Source: Anaerolineales bacterium
Lineage (GTDB): Bacteria; Chloroflexota; Anaerolineae; Anaerolineales; Villigracilaceae
DNA: 64,000 nt
Reading direction: 5' to 3'
Assembly (NCBI GenBank): GCA_020851785.1
Contig: JADZCC010000039.1
Coordinates: 1-64,000, forward strand
Shown here: in pieces, positions 43,687-52,338 of the stretch
Position numbering within the stretch: position 1 is the first letter of the stretch
Layout of the letters: each line of letters begins with the position of its first letter
Notes under the pieces: generated by a model
Databases searched by the model: none
The model's input: only the letters and a program-made list of their open reading frames with translations
What the model was told of the DNA's origin: nothing
Position numbers and translations under genes: made by a program

Positions 43687-43692
43687 TAAAAT
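43687..43692 (+). promoter_or_regulatory. Candidate -10 box for leaderless HAD gene
   Basis: TAAAAT lies 6 nt before the ATG at 43699 and no Shine-Dalgarno site is present. TTGACA at 43659-43664 is 22 nt further up, too far for an ideal -35. Confidence 0.4.
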
Positions 43693-43698
43693 CCCGCC

Positions 43699-44385
43699 AT
43701 GAAAAAACATTACCCCTGGCTCTGGTTTGACGCGGACGACACCCTGTTTGATTATCAAAAAGCGGAAGATACGGCCCTGTTCAAAACGCTTGAGGCCTAC
43801 GACCTGCCGTTTGAAGAAAGCCATCACGCGCTATATCGGGAGATTAATCAGGGCTTGTGGCAGGCTTTGGAGCGCAAGGAAATTCAGCCCGAAGTTCTGC
43901 GCGTCCGCCGCTTTGAACTTTTTCTGGAGGCGGTTGGACGACCCATTGAAAAAGCCGAAGCCATGAGCGCCAGCTATATTGAGCGCCTGGCCTTGTGCGC
44001 GGATTTGATAGACGGAGCGCTTGAGGTTTTGGAAGCGCTTCAGCCCAGATGCCGCTTTGGGTTAATTACCAACGGGTTGGCTGTGGTGCAGAACAGCCGC
44101 CTGGCGCTTTCGCCGCTGAAAAAGTTTTTTTCGCCGGTCGTCATTTCCGAGGAAGTTGGTTTTGCGAAACCCGCCGTTGAATTTTTCAACGCGGCTCACG
44201 AACGCGCGGGTTTCCCGCCGCGGCGCGAAATTCTGGTGATTGGCGACAGCCTCACCTCCGACATGCAGGGTGGCATAAATTTCAGCGTGGATACTTGCTG
44301 GTTCAACCCGCAGGGCAAGCCCGCCAATTTGCCGATTACCTATCAGATTCAAACGCTCCGCGAACTGCTGGAGTTGCTCGATTAA
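43699..44385 (+). CDS. yjjG: HAD-family phosphatase, YjjG-like
   Basis: HAD hydrolase of 228 residues resembling the house-cleaning nucleotidase YjjG, which removes non-canonical pyrimidine monophosphates. Motif I is FDADDTLFD (Asp about 11 and 13), motif II ITNG, motif III lysine in GFAKPAV and motif IV IGDSLTSDMQGG. The cap domain between motifs I and II is helical (C1 type). It starts an operon-like run of plus-strand genes (43.7-45.1 kb). Note that WFDADD has Asp where other HADs have DxDGT. Confidence 0.9.
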   Translation: MKKHYPWLWFDADDTLFDYQKAEDTALFKTLEAYDLPFEESHHALYREINQGLWQALERKEIQPEVLRVRRFELFLEAVGRPIEKAEAMSASYIERLALCADLIDGALEVLEALQPRCRFGLITNGLAVVQNSRLALSPLKKFFSPVVISEEVGFAKPAVEFFNAAHERAGFPPRREILVIGDSLTSDMQGGINFSVDTCWFNPQGKPANLPITYQIQTLRELLELLD

Positions 44386-44396
44386 GCCGCTTAAAA

Positions 44397-44402
44397 TATA
44401 AT
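44397..44402 (+). promoter_or_regulatory. Candidate -10 box for the small gene at 44410
   Basis: TATAAT lies 7 nt before the ATG at 44410. Confidence 0.4.
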
Positions 44403-44409
44403 GGATTTG

Positions 44410-44667
44410 ATGATGGCCAAACTCATCCCCGCCGCCGAACGCCTCGTCCGCGCCCGCAAGCTGATTCAACAAGCCCGGGCCTTAGCCCCCGCCGATGGTT
44501 TGGGCAAATGGGATTTGAACTACATCGCCAACGTCAAAGACCTCTTGCGGCAGGCCAAAGACTTAATCAAATTTATTGAGTTGACGCCCAGCGCCACTGT
44601 GGAAGTCAAAGCTGAAGTGAAAAAGATTTACGCAGAAATTGAACAGGTCAGCGTGGAAAAGTTATAA
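44410..44667 (+). CDS. Small helical protein, unknown function
   Basis: 85 residues, nearly all helical with regular basic/acidic spacing (ERLVRARKLIQQARALAP, RQAKDLIKFIELTP, AEVKKIYAEIEQVS), likely a two- or three-helix coiled coil. I know no family. Start codons at 44401, 44410 and 44413 are all in frame; TATAAT 7 nt before 44410 supports the middle one. It follows the HAD gene by 24 nt and may have its own start. Confidence 0.55.
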   Translation: MMAKLIPAAERLVRARKLIQQARALAPADGLGKWDLNYIANVKDLLRQAKDLIKFIELTPSATVEVKAEVKKIYAEIEQVSVEKL

Positions 44668-44715
44668 AAAGCGTAACCGCCTCAAAACTTTCAATCCATT
44701 TTCAAGGAGCAAGCT

Positions 44716-45087
44716 ATGAATGGAAAACCTTCGTTTTTGTGGGCTTTGATCATCGGCGCAATTTTCCCAATTTTGGAAACGCTGATCTTTTTCCTGCGCT
44801 TTAGCGCCTTCAACGCCACAGCCTCGGCGTTGGATTATTTTTTCTTTTACCTCGCGGGCGTGATCGTTGGGCTGGGGCTGATTTACTTTTTACAAAAGAG
44901 CCAGTCCCAAGGCGCCTTTCGCGGCGCAATTGTGGGTTGCATCCTCGGCGTCCCTTTGGCTTTGTTCGGCATGATCATGGGCGGGTTGATGGGCCCGCTG
45001 GGCGTAATCTTTTTAGGCGTATCCCCGGCCATCGGTCTGGTTGCTCTGGGATATTTCATTGGGCGTTTGTTTTCCAAAACAGCATAA
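44716..45087 (+). CDS. Small multi-pass membrane protein
   Basis: The 123 residues contain four hydrophobic segments (about 8-28, 40-60, 70-92 and 95-115) with a Gly-rich third (CILGVPLALFGMIMGGLMGP). No family is recognised. CAAGGAG precedes the ATG. It is the last gene of the short run and converges with the NBR1-Ig lipoprotein gene. Confidence 0.65.
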   Translation: MNGKPSFLWALIIGAIFPILETLIFFLRFSAFNATASALDYFFFYLAGVIVGLGLIYFLQKSQSQGAFRGAIVGCILGVPLALFGMIMGGLMGPLGVIFLGVSPAIGLVALGYFIGRLFSKTA

Positions 45088-45116
45088 ATCAAACTCGCCG
45101 ATTTTTTTTTGGATCG

Positions 45117-45725
45117 TTACGGAGTCGCGGTGACCGAATTGCCGACGATGATATTGATCGTTAAGGTATCGCCGAAGAAAACGCCGTTGGCGTCGGCCAT
45201 GCGCCACGAGCTTTGCACCAGCCCATTTTGTCCGCTCGGCGCGACTAATTCAATGGAAAGTTTATATTTCAGCCCAACTGGAATCGGTTCGGTTAATATC
45301 AGCGGTTCGCCGCGCAGGGACTCGCCGCCCACGTGCTTTAAGGCAAAACCCGGAGCCCAGGCGCACCCGCCATTATTTTGAACTTCCCACGTTTTGGTGA
45401 AAACCTCGTTGTTTTTCAAATGCGCGCCGTCTGGAAAGGTCAGGTCTTTGAGGTAGAGCAATTTGTAGCACGGGTTGGCTGTAATCTCAGGGGCGCTGGT
45501 TTCAGTGACTGGCGCGGGGGTGAAGGACGGGAGCGATGTCAGCGTGGGCGATGCCACGGGCAGAGCCACCAAAGTTTCGGTTAGGGCAGAGGCGAACGTT
45601 TCCACGGCTTGCGTGCGAATTGCGTCGCCGTTCAAATCCGGCGCAGAAGTGGCGCGCTGATTCGCGCAAGCGATCAAGATTAAGCTGAGGAAATAGATGG
45701 CAATGCGTGAGAGTTTTTTGGGCAT
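45117..45725 (-). CDS. Lipoprotein with NBR1-Ig-like domain
   Basis: The signal peptide ends in a lipobox (LSLILIACANQ, Cys about 20). A Pro/Thr-rich spacer is followed by a domain of about 110 residues (YLKDLTFPDGAHLKNNEVFTK..., WEVQNNGGCAWAPGF, SSWRMADANGVFFGDTLTI). This is the immunoglobulin-like fold first described in NBR1 and common in Chloroflexota surface proteins, where it probably mediates protein binding outside the cell. The ATG at 45725 is preferred: TATACT lies 7 nt before it (leaderless), and the in-frame TTG at 45731 lies between them. Confidence 0.88.
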   Translation of the reverse strand: MPKKLSRIAIYFLSLILIACANQRATSAPDLNGDAIRTQAVETFASALTETLVALPVASPTLTSLPSFTPAPVTETSAPEITANPCYKLLYLKDLTFPDGAHLKNNEVFTKTWEVQNNGGCAWAPGFALKHVGGESLRGEPLILTEPIPVGLKYKLSIELVAPSGQNGLVQSSWRMADANGVFFGDTLTINIIVGNSVTATP

Positions 45726-45732
45726 ATTCAAA

Positions 45733-45738
45733 AGTATA
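45733..45738 (-). promoter_or_regulatory. -10 box of the NBR1-Ig lipoprotein gene
   Basis: TATACT on the minus strand, 7 nt before the ATG at 45725; no Shine-Dalgarno site. Confidence 0.45.
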
Positions 45739-45787
45739 CAACAAAGCTCAAAAAAAATCCCGGGCGACTAGTTCGATTTCAGCGTGA

Positions 45788-45793
45788 TAAAAT
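45788..45793 (+). promoter_or_regulatory. Candidate -10 box for leaderless deoxynucleoside kinase gene
   Basis: TAAAAT lies 7 nt before the ATG at 45801. Confidence 0.4.
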
Positions 45794-45800
45794 AAAAAAT

Positions 45801-46445
45801 ATGGCAAAACACTTGATTTTGGTGGCGGGGAACATTGGCGCTGGAAAAACCTCGCTGACGGAGCGGATTGGGGCGCGGCTGGGCTGGTGGACGGGCTACG
45901 AATCGGTGGCGGATAACCCCTACCTTTCTGATTTTTACACGGATATGAGGGCCTGGTCTTTTCATTTGCAAATCTTTTTTCTCGGTCATCGCGCCGACCA
46001 ATATTTGTCAGCCGCGCGCGACGCGCGTTCCTCCATTTTGGATCGCAGTATTTACGAAGATGCGCATATTTTTGCGCGGGCTTTGCATCATTTGGGCAAT
46101 TTGGCCGAACGCGACTATTTGGCCTATCGGCATTTGTACAATCTCGTGGTGGCGGGCCTGCCGCGCCCCGATTTGTTGATCTACCTCAAAGCGCCAACGC
46201 CCGTTTTGATGGATCGGATTCGTCGCCGCGCGCGCAATATGGAAACTGGAATCTCGGCGGAATATTTAACCCTGCTCAATTCTTTTTATGACGAATGGCT
46301 GGCGGGTTTTGATTTATGTCCCGTGTTGACCATTCAAACCGACGACCTGGATTTTGTGAACCAGCCCGTGCATTTGGATACGGTGGCCCAGCGCATTCAA
46401 GATAAACTGGCGGGCAAAGAGACGATGGATTTGACGAAAAAATAA
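45801..46445 (+). CDS. Deoxynucleoside kinase
   Basis: Phosphorylates deoxynucleosides for salvage. The 214 residues have a P-loop (GNIGAGKTSLTERI, about 8-21), the FFLGHRADQ block, DRSIYED (catalytic Glu/Arg region, about 83-89) and the LID arginines (DRIRRRARNMETG). The family covers dAK/dGK, dCK and thymidine kinase 2; specificity is not decidable by eye. Its stop is one base from the ATG of the phosphatase gene, so they are cotranscribed although functionally unrelated. Confidence 0.92.
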   Translation: MAKHLILVAGNIGAGKTSLTERIGARLGWWTGYESVADNPYLSDFYTDMRAWSFHLQIFFLGHRADQYLSAARDARSSILDRSIYEDAHIFARALHHLGNLAERDYLAYRHLYNLVVAGLPRPDLLIYLKAPTPVLMDRIRRRARNMETGISAEYLTLLNSFYDEWLAGFDLCPVLTIQTDDLDFVNQPVHLDTVAQRIQDKLAGKETMDLTKK

Positions 46446-46446
46446 C

Positions 46447-47682
46447 ATGTCAATCAACCTGCTTTCAAAAATCCCTTTATTTTCCAGCCTGCCAACTGAA
46501 GAACTGGACGGGCTCTTAACCCTGCTCGGCACGCTGGACTTGCAAAGCGGCGAGATTCTTTTTAATGAAGGCGATCTGGGCGAAGCCTTTTATGTGGTGC
46601 TTGAAGGCGAGTTGGAAATTTTGAAACTTGAAAGCGGCGTGGATGAATTGCTTTTGAACGTTTTACAAGCCGGGGAATATTTGGGCGAAATGAGTTTGAT
46701 CATGCCGGGCGGACATCGCACGGCCACGGCGCGCGCGCGGGGGACGGTCACTTTGCTTTCCATGAATCGCGCGCAATTTTTGGAGATGAACGACCGCCAT
46801 CCTGAAATTTCCAATTGGATGGTGAAAGTGCTAAGCCAGCGTTTGGATGCGACCAACGTGGCCACCTTCCGCGATTTGAAGGAAAAGAATCGGCAACTGC
46901 AAACCGCTTATGACGAATTGAAAGCGGCCCAGGCCCAAATTATTGAAAAAGAACGCCTCGAACGCGAACTGCAAGTGGCCGCCGACATCCAATTAAGCAT
47001 CCTCCCCGACGAATTGCCCCAGCCCGCTGGCGTAAATTTTGGCGCGCGCATGGTTCCGGCGCGACAAGTGGGCGGAGACTTTTACGACGTGTTTACGATT
47101 ACCGAGAAACATATCGGCGTGCTGATTGGCGACGTGGCCGATAAGGGCGTGCCTTCCGCCTTGTTTATGGCCCGCGTCCATGCGTTGATCATGGCCGAAG
47201 CGGATATGGACCTGCTCCCCGGCGAAGTTCTGCGGCTGGTCAACAAGCACATTACGCGCCTCCAAAAATCCTCGCAATTTGTGACCGTCCTCTACGGCAT
47301 TCTCAATTTGGAAACTGATGAATTTAGTTACGCCCGCGCCGGACACGAGCCGCCGTTGATCCTCCATGCGGATGGAACGGTGGAGCGCATCGCGCATAGC
47401 TCTGGCATGGCCATTGGACTATGGGAAACGGTTACGCTGGATGAGCGCGCCGTGCAGTTGACGCCCGGCGATACGCTGGTGATGTACACCGACGGCATGA
47501 CGGATTGCCGCAATCCGGCGGGCGAATCTTTTGGGTTGGAAAGAATCAAAAACTTGTTGAGCGGGTTAACAAAAGGCACGGCTCAACAAGTCTGTGATAC
47601 TCTGCTGAAAACTTTGCAAAATTATCAAAATGGCGCCAAACAGGACGATGATGTGACGCTGGTGGCCGTGCAGATTAAGTAA
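46447..47682 (+). CDS. cNMP-binding domain plus SpoIIE/RsbU-type PP2C phosphatase
   Basis: The 411 residues combine an N-terminal cyclic-nucleotide-binding-like barrel (about 1-120, FNEGDLGEAFYVVLEGELE and GEYLGEMSL), a coiled coil (about 140-175) and a SpoIIE-family serine phosphatase (about 176-411). The phosphatase keeps its metal-binding residues GGDFYDVF, GDVADKGVPSALFMA and CDxxxD-type ending KQDDDVTLVAVQ. It probably dephosphorylates an anti-sigma-factor antagonist in response to a small ligand; no sigma or antagonist gene is nearby. Confidence 0.92.
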   Translation: MSINLLSKIPLFSSLPTEELDGLLTLLGTLDLQSGEILFNEGDLGEAFYVVLEGELEILKLESGVDELLLNVLQAGEYLGEMSLIMPGGHRTATARARGTVTLLSMNRAQFLEMNDRHPEISNWMVKVLSQRLDATNVATFRDLKEKNRQLQTAYDELKAAQAQIIEKERLERELQVAADIQLSILPDELPQPAGVNFGARMVPARQVGGDFYDVFTITEKHIGVLIGDVADKGVPSALFMARVHALIMAEADMDLLPGEVLRLVNKHITRLQKSSQFVTVLYGILNLETDEFSYARAGHEPPLILHADGTVERIAHSSGMAIGLWETVTLDERAVQLTPGDTLVMYTDGMTDCRNPAGESFGLERIKNLLSGLTKGTAQQVCDTLLKTLQNYQNGAKQDDDVTLVAVQIK

Positions 47683-47686
47683 GTTG

Positions 47687-47762
47687 CCTCACCCTGCCCT
47701 CTCCCAGCGGGAGAGGGGGAAGTTGCCCCGACGAAAAGCCCGGTTAATCGGGGTGAGGGAGG
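47687..47762. repeat. Intergenic palindromic repeat, CCCTCACCCT type
   Basis: CCTCACCCTGCCCTCTCCC at the left and GGTGAGGGAGG at the right are inverted, with an internal hairpin (CCCTCTCCC / GGGAGAGGG). Distantly matches 17219-17292. It separates convergent genes. Confidence 0.6.
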
Positions 47763-47797
47763 TTTAGCAATCAAGATAGCAACTGAGGTTGACTAAA

Positions 47798-48937
47798 TCA
47801 CGCTTTCAGCGCCTGTTCCAAATCTGCAATCAAATCTTCCATGTTTTCAATCCCAACCGATAAACGAATCAGCCCCGGGGCCACTTCCAGCGTGGAGCCT
47901 TGTGTGGAGAGGTGCGTCATCGCGGCGGGGACTTCGATTAAGGATTCGACGCCGCCCAGCGATTCTGCCAGCGTGAAGAGCTTTGTCGCCTCGGCCACCT
48001 TAATCGCCGCGTCTTTGCCCGCTTTCATCACGAACGAAATCATCCCGCCGCCATTTTTCATCTGCGCTTTGGCGATTTTTTGTTGGGGGTGACTCTCGTG
48101 AAATGGATAAAAAATGCGTTCAACGGATTTTTGCTTCTCAAGGAATTGCACGATCCTGGTTGCGTTCTCAAAATGCCGATCCATACGCACGGGCAGGGTT
48201 TTGATTCCGCGTAATACCAAAAACGAATCCATGGGGCCCTGAATGCCGCCAATGGCATTTTGTAAATAGGCCAATTGCGCGCCGAGTTCTTTGTCCTTGC
48301 CAATGACGGCGCCGCCCACCACATCCGAATGCCCGCCTAAATATTTGGTCATCGAATGGACGACCAAATCTGCGCCCAACTCCAGCGGACGTTGCAGGTA
48401 GGGAGTTGCAAAGGTGTTATCTACTGCCAGCAATGGCTTGCTCGGATGCTGTTTGAGCGCTTCGGCGACGGCACGAATATCCGTGACCGAGAGCAGGGGA
48501 TTGGAGGGCGTTTCCAGCCAGACGATTTTTGTGGCAGGGGTTAAGGCTTCAGCGAGGTTTTCCGGGTCGGTGGTGTCGGCAAAGGTAAAGTCCAGACCGA
48601 AGCGGCGCAGGACTTTATCAAAGAGCCGGAACGTGCCGCCGTACACATCGTTGCCCGCCACCACATGGTCGCCGCTTTTGAGCATGCGCAAAACGGTATC
48701 CGTCGCCGCCATGCCCGAAGCAAACGCCAAACCCCAATTGCCGCCTTCCAATTCTGCTAAACAATCTTGCAGGGCTTTGCGGGTTGGGTTGAGCGTGCGC
48801 GAATATTCATAGCCCTGGCGCGGCTTTCCGATGCCGTCTTGCAGGTAGGTGGAGGTGAGGTAAACAGGCGTCATCACTGCGCCGTTGTTCGGGTCGGCTT
48901 CCTGACCCGCATGAATTGCGAGGGTTTCAAATTTCAT
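47798..48937 (-). CDS. Trans-sulfuration PLP enzyme (cystathionine gamma-synthase/gamma-lyase type)
   Basis: PLP-dependent Cys/Met metabolism enzyme of 379 residues. It starts MKFETLAIHAGQEADP, and contains the PLP lysine in SMTKYLGGHSDVVGG (about 196), the SRTLNPTRKALQDCLAELEGG block and FASGMAATDTVLRML. The exact activity (gamma-synthase, gamma-lyase or beta-lyase) cannot be set by eye. The ATG at 48937 follows AGGAG at 6 nt; an upstream frame to 49000 with 21 hydrophobic-rich residues is rejected. The gap 48938-49083 holds an inverted CACAGA/TCTGTG-rich sequence but no gene. Confidence 0.92.
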   Translation of the reverse strand: MKFETLAIHAGQEADPNNGAVMTPVYLTSTYLQDGIGKPRQGYEYSRTLNPTRKALQDCLAELEGGNWGLAFASGMAATDTVLRMLKSGDHVVAGNDVYGGTFRLFDKVLRRFGLDFTFADTTDPENLAEALTPATKIVWLETPSNPLLSVTDIRAVAEALKQHPSKPLLAVDNTFATPYLQRPLELGADLVVHSMTKYLGGHSDVVGGAVIGKDKELGAQLAYLQNAIGGIQGPMDSFLVLRGIKTLPVRMDRHFENATRIVQFLEKQKSVERIFYPFHESHPQQKIAKAQMKNGGGMISFVMKAGKDAAIKVAEATKLFTLAESLGGVESLIEVPAAMTHLSTQGSTLEVAPGLIRLSVGIENMEDLIADLEQALKA

Positions 48938-49083
48938 GTATGCTCCTTGTGTTAATCGGTATATCCATATAAATACATAAAACCAAGCCAGAGAGTTCAC
49001 AGAGACTTTTGAGAAAAACCTTCTCTCTCTGTCTGTGTATCTGTGGCAAAAAGATTTTTACAAGAAGTCCATTATAAACTCTC

Positions 49084-50700
49084 TTACTTCAAAATCATTT
49101 TATCTTTCGCAACCCAAACATCGGTTGCGAAGCGTTCGATGAAACTTCTGTCATGCACAACGGCCAGAATTGTGCCTTGAAAATTTTCCAGCGCTTCTTC
49201 AAATCGTTCGCGTGATGGAATATCCAAATGATTAATCGGCTCATCCAAAATTAAAAATGTACAACCTTGCGCAACCAAGGCGGCAAGCTGTAAACGCGCT
49301 CGCTCGCCAAAAGATAATTCACTAGACGCTCTGAGGGCATGGTCGCCTTTGAACAAAAAGTAATGCAAAAAATTTCTTGTATCGGTTTCGTTCATCGCCG
49401 AAATATTTTGGATGGTTTGCACGGCATTCAGATGCGGGTTCAATAATTCTTGCTCTTGCGCCATGTAACCCAATTGGGTGGCGCCGCCTAAACGGAATGA
49501 ACCGCTCAATGTCGGAATTTCGCCCGCAATGGTTTTGATGAAAGATGTTTTGCCCGCGCCATTGGCGCCCGTCAACGCAATTCTTTGACCTGCTTTGATG
49601 AATAGGTTGATATTTTCCAGTAGCGGATTTTCTAGCGTGTAGCCAATTGAGAGTGATGCGGTTACCAACACCTCTTTTGACTGGTGGCCTGGTTTGCCCA
49701 AATCGAGTTTTAGTTTCCATCCGATATTTGGTCGTTCCACTCGTTCATCAGACTCGATGTAGCGATTCAATTTCTTTTCACGCGCTTTGGCTTTGACGGC
49801 AACTTTCTTCGCAATTCTCCTTACGCCTGGCGTGCGTGGCGTGGTGGTGATTTCTACATGCAAGGCTTGTTGCTTGGTTCTGTGGATATCATCTTTCATG
49901 CGGCGGATTTCAGTTTGCTGGTCTTTATATTCAGACAGTTGTTTATCTAATTCATTTTGTTTTTGTTCAAGGTAAGCGCTGTAATTGCCAGCATAGCCTT
50001 TGATTGTGTGAGCAGTTGTATCTAGCTCGAGTATTTTGTTGACAGTATTATCCAAAAAGACACGGTCATGTGAGACGACTAACACTGCACCTTGAAAATG
50101 TCTGAGCCAATTTTCAAGCCACTCTAGCATTTCGATATCAAGATGATTGGTCGGTTCATCTAACAACAGCAGATTAGGTTCTTCCAGCAAAACTTTTGCC
50201 AGCATGAGACGAGTCTTTTGCCCGCCGCTGAGATGGGAGATGGGGGTTTCAAGTGGAAGGTGGTCAAGACCAAGAGCGGTTAGAATGTTTGCAGGTTGAA
50301 AAGCTGGCGATGAAAGTTTAGTAAGTATCTCATCGTATTTTTGTTGCAGGATGGCATCATCAGGATAGAGCGCCAGTTTGACTGCTAGCGCCTCAAGCTC
50401 GAGGGCAAAATCAGGTTGAACTGCAGAATCAACCCCAATCGCGGATTGAAGTGTCTGTGTGGAATCAAAATCCATGCCCTGGGCTAGATATCCGATTCGT
50501 AAATTGGGATGAGTAGAGGTGACGTTTCCACGCTCTGCGTCAGGTTTTTCAAGTTTGGCAAGGATGCGCACGAGGGTGGTTTTGCCCGAACCATTGGCGC
50601 CGATTAAACCAATGCGCTCGCCCGCGCTGACGTTGAAACTGATATTTTGTAAAACGGGTTGGATGCCGAAGTTTTTTGAAAGGTTGTGAATGCTAAGCAT
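49084..50700 (-). CDS. ABC-F type ATP-binding protein (ribosome protection/translation factor)
   Basis: Two ABC domains in one chain of 538 residues without a membrane part: Walker A GANGSGKTTLVRI (about 34-46) and GANGAGKTSFIKT (about 340), each followed by signature and Walker B (LSGGQKTRLMLAK...LLLDEPTNHL; LSFGERARLQLA...LILDEPINHLD). The linker between them is long and basic (KVAVKAKAREKKLNR), the region that reaches the peptidyl-transferase centre in ABC-F proteins. It could protect ribosomes from antibiotics or act as an EttA/Uup-like factor. The ATG at 50700 is preferred over an upstream frame to 50739. The gene is A+T-richer than average. Confidence 0.9.
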   Translation of the reverse strand: MLSIHNLSKNFGIQPVLQNISFNVSAGERIGLIGANGSGKTTLVRILAKLEKPDAERGNVTSTHPNLRIGYLAQGMDFDSTQTLQSAIGVDSAVQPDFALELEALAVKLALYPDDAILQQKYDEILTKLSSPAFQPANILTALGLDHLPLETPISHLSGGQKTRLMLAKVLLEEPNLLLLDEPTNHLDIEMLEWLENWLRHFQGAVLVVSHDRVFLDNTVNKILELDTTAHTIKGYAGNYSAYLEQKQNELDKQLSEYKDQQTEIRRMKDDIHRTKQQALHVEITTTPRTPGVRRIAKKVAVKAKAREKKLNRYIESDERVERPNIGWKLKLDLGKPGHQSKEVLVTASLSIGYTLENPLLENINLFIKAGQRIALTGANGAGKTSFIKTIAGEIPTLSGSFRLGGATQLGYMAQEQELLNPHLNAVQTIQNISAMNETDTRNFLHYFLFKGDHALRASSELSFGERARLQLAALVAQGCTFLILDEPINHLDIPSRERFEEALENFQGTILAVVHDRSFIERFATDVWVAKDKMILK

Positions 50701-50942
50701 AATGAAATTCCTGTAAATTAAAACGAAAACCGAGGGCAAGCCTCGGCTATTGATCAGACCTGACAGATCTTCATAACTTGCGTAAGTCTCATTTATAAAA
50801 TGAGACCTGACAGGGTCTTGGTGGTAGCGGGTTGGCGCCCTACATACATTGGGTTACAGGTTGCTGTCGGTCATTCGCTGGGTATCCTTTGCGGGGGAGA
50901 TTTTATCACTATTTTTCATACAAAAAAATAACGCCTGATTTT
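50701..50942 (-). promoter_or_regulatory. Leader region of the ABC-F gene with several hairpins
   Basis: In minus-strand order the 242-nt gap contains an AGACC / GGTCT pair with CTGTCA between, a 9-bp stem GTCTCATTT / AAATGAGAC (50793-50813), a second AGACCTGACAG unit (50756-50766), and a CCGAGG / CCTCGG hairpin (50729-50746) followed by TTTTCGTTTT, terminator-like, about 30 nt before the ATG. ABC-F resistance genes are often controlled by leader attenuators. AGACCTGACAG occurs twice (also 50804-50814). Confidence 0.45.
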
Positions 50943-51623
50943 TTACTGATCCTCCGGCCACGGCGCGCCAGTTTGCAGGGCGGTTGCATACTCTTGCAGG
51001 CGCGCGTCATCATGTCCGCGGATTTGACTCAGGAATGGGAAATCGTCCGGCGTGACAGTAATCTTTGCCAGCGGTTGAACCGCTTCAAAACTTGCCAGTT
51101 GCGCAATGTGAACTTGATTGGAACCAAATGCCAGCGGCGATTGGGTAATGAACGTTTGTTTTGGTAAAAGATATACCGTGCCAGTTCGCCAGGGTTTGTT
51201 TGGAACGGCAGACTGGCTGACAGAAAAGACATAAAACGGCCCATGCACCAGTCCCGTTTCGTCTTCGAGGCGGACGCAGGCATTGGTAATTGAGTCAACG
51301 CGGTCGCGGTCAATAATGGCGAAGAACATGGCCCAGATTCCATCTGACGCGGCGTAAATCGCCTTCTGATTCCCAAATTCGGTCAGATCATTGGATTGTC
51401 TTGGCTCAAACAAATCAATAGATGAATTTCCTGAGCCATGCAAAGCAATTTGATGCTGGTCTGCCAGATAACATAAAAACTCCCATTTTTGTCGGGGTAA
51501 ATTGAATTCAATCGTTGGGCAATCTCCAATTTGGAGGGTTGAATTTAGTAACTCATCAAAAGCGCGGTGAGTTGTTTCGTCGGCGTGGGTGTTTGGGCGG
51601 GTGAGCCAATAATCCGGTAACAT
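50943..51623 (-). CDS. Hypothetical protein, possible ADP-ribosyltransferase-like fold
   Basis: 226 residues. Recognisable features are ALHGSGNSSIDLFEPRQSND (a His-Gly-Ser after a hydrophobic strand, as at the start of ART-fold domains), AIYAASDGIWAMFFAII (like the Y-x-A-x2-x-A-x-F strand-helix of those domains) and YVFSVSQSAVP. This pattern resembles small ART-like proteins such as RES-type or DUF952/DUF4433-type, but it is a guess from shape. The start is either ATG 51623 (used here, AGGAG-like GGAG 11 nt before) or TTG 51644, which overlaps the upstream gene's stop. It follows the DHFR-like gene closely. Confidence 0.45.
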   Translation of the reverse strand: MLPDYWLTRPNTHADETTHRAFDELLNSTLQIGDCPTIEFNLPRQKWEFLCYLADQHQIALHGSGNSSIDLFEPRQSNDLTEFGNQKAIYAASDGIWAMFFAIIDRDRVDSITNACVRLEDETGLVHGPFYVFSVSQSAVPNKPWRTGTVYLLPKQTFITQSPLAFGSNQVHIAQLASFEAVQPLAKITVTPDDFPFLSQIRGHDDARLQEYATALQTGAPWPEDQ

Positions 51624-51640
51624 GCTGTTTACGTCTCCAT

Positions 51641-52189
51641 TCAAGCATTTTTGTAGCGTAGGGCCACAGCCCCTGAAGCGAATGTTTTTGAAGCGACTAG
51701 ATTTAGCCTAAGGTTCTCTACCGCTTCAAACAAGCGCGGACCTTTTCCTGCAATGATGGGGTGAACGACAAAGTGATATTCGTCAATCAGATTCCATTCT
51801 GCAACTTGTGATGCGAGGTTAAGACTGCCAATGGCGATGTCTTTTCCGGACTGTTCTTTTAATTTCAGGATTTCTTCTCGAAGATTGGAGTGCAGAAGTG
51901 TTGTGTTGTTCCATTCAACGCTTTTCATCGTCCTTGAAAAGACAAGTTTGGGGATGGCATCAAATGCGCGGGCAAATTCGTTGACTGTTTCCGTTTCTGA
52001 GCCATTTACTGCCACATCGTGCCAGTACGGATACATTAGATGATAGGTATTGCGGCCCAAAATGTGAACGCCTGAATTTCGCAGGAGTTCGGTGAAGTAT
52101 TCGTGCAGTTCATCGTCGGTGGCGACCGCTGATTCGTGTCCACAGTAGCCGTCCAGCGAGATGTTGATTCCAAAAGTAACTTTTCTCAT
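51641..52189 (-). CDS. Dihydrofolate reductase-family protein (RibD C-terminal type)
   Basis: The 182 residues form a DHFR-like fold: MRKVTFGINISLDGYCG at the start, GVHILGRNTYHLM, a nucleotide-binding IAIGSLNLASQV and the terminal DEYHFVVHPIIAGKGPRLFE, all typical of the YwjB/YyaP subgroup of RibD_C proteins whose substrates are mostly unknown. The chromosomal dfrA/folA role cannot be excluded. GGAGAAATTCCC precedes the ATG. Confidence 0.88.
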   Translation of the reverse strand: MRKVTFGINISLDGYCGHESAVATDDELHEYFTELLRNSGVHILGRNTYHLMYPYWHDVAVNGSETETVNEFARAFDAIPKLVFSRTMKSVEWNNTTLLHSNLREEILKLKEQSGKDIAIGSLNLASQVAEWNLIDEYHFVVHPIIAGKGPRLFEAVENLRLNLVASKTFASGAVALRYKNA

Positions 52190-52338
52190 GGGAATTTCTC
52201 CTTGGCAAAATTGTAGAACTTACGTTCTGTTTCGTCAAGCGGCAACGCGCTGGTTGAATGCCAGGCGCTTAAGTTGTCGCTCCAGAACAAGGTAAACTTT
52301 TGCCCTGACCTTGCGTCTATCCCCCGGAGGAAAAATCC

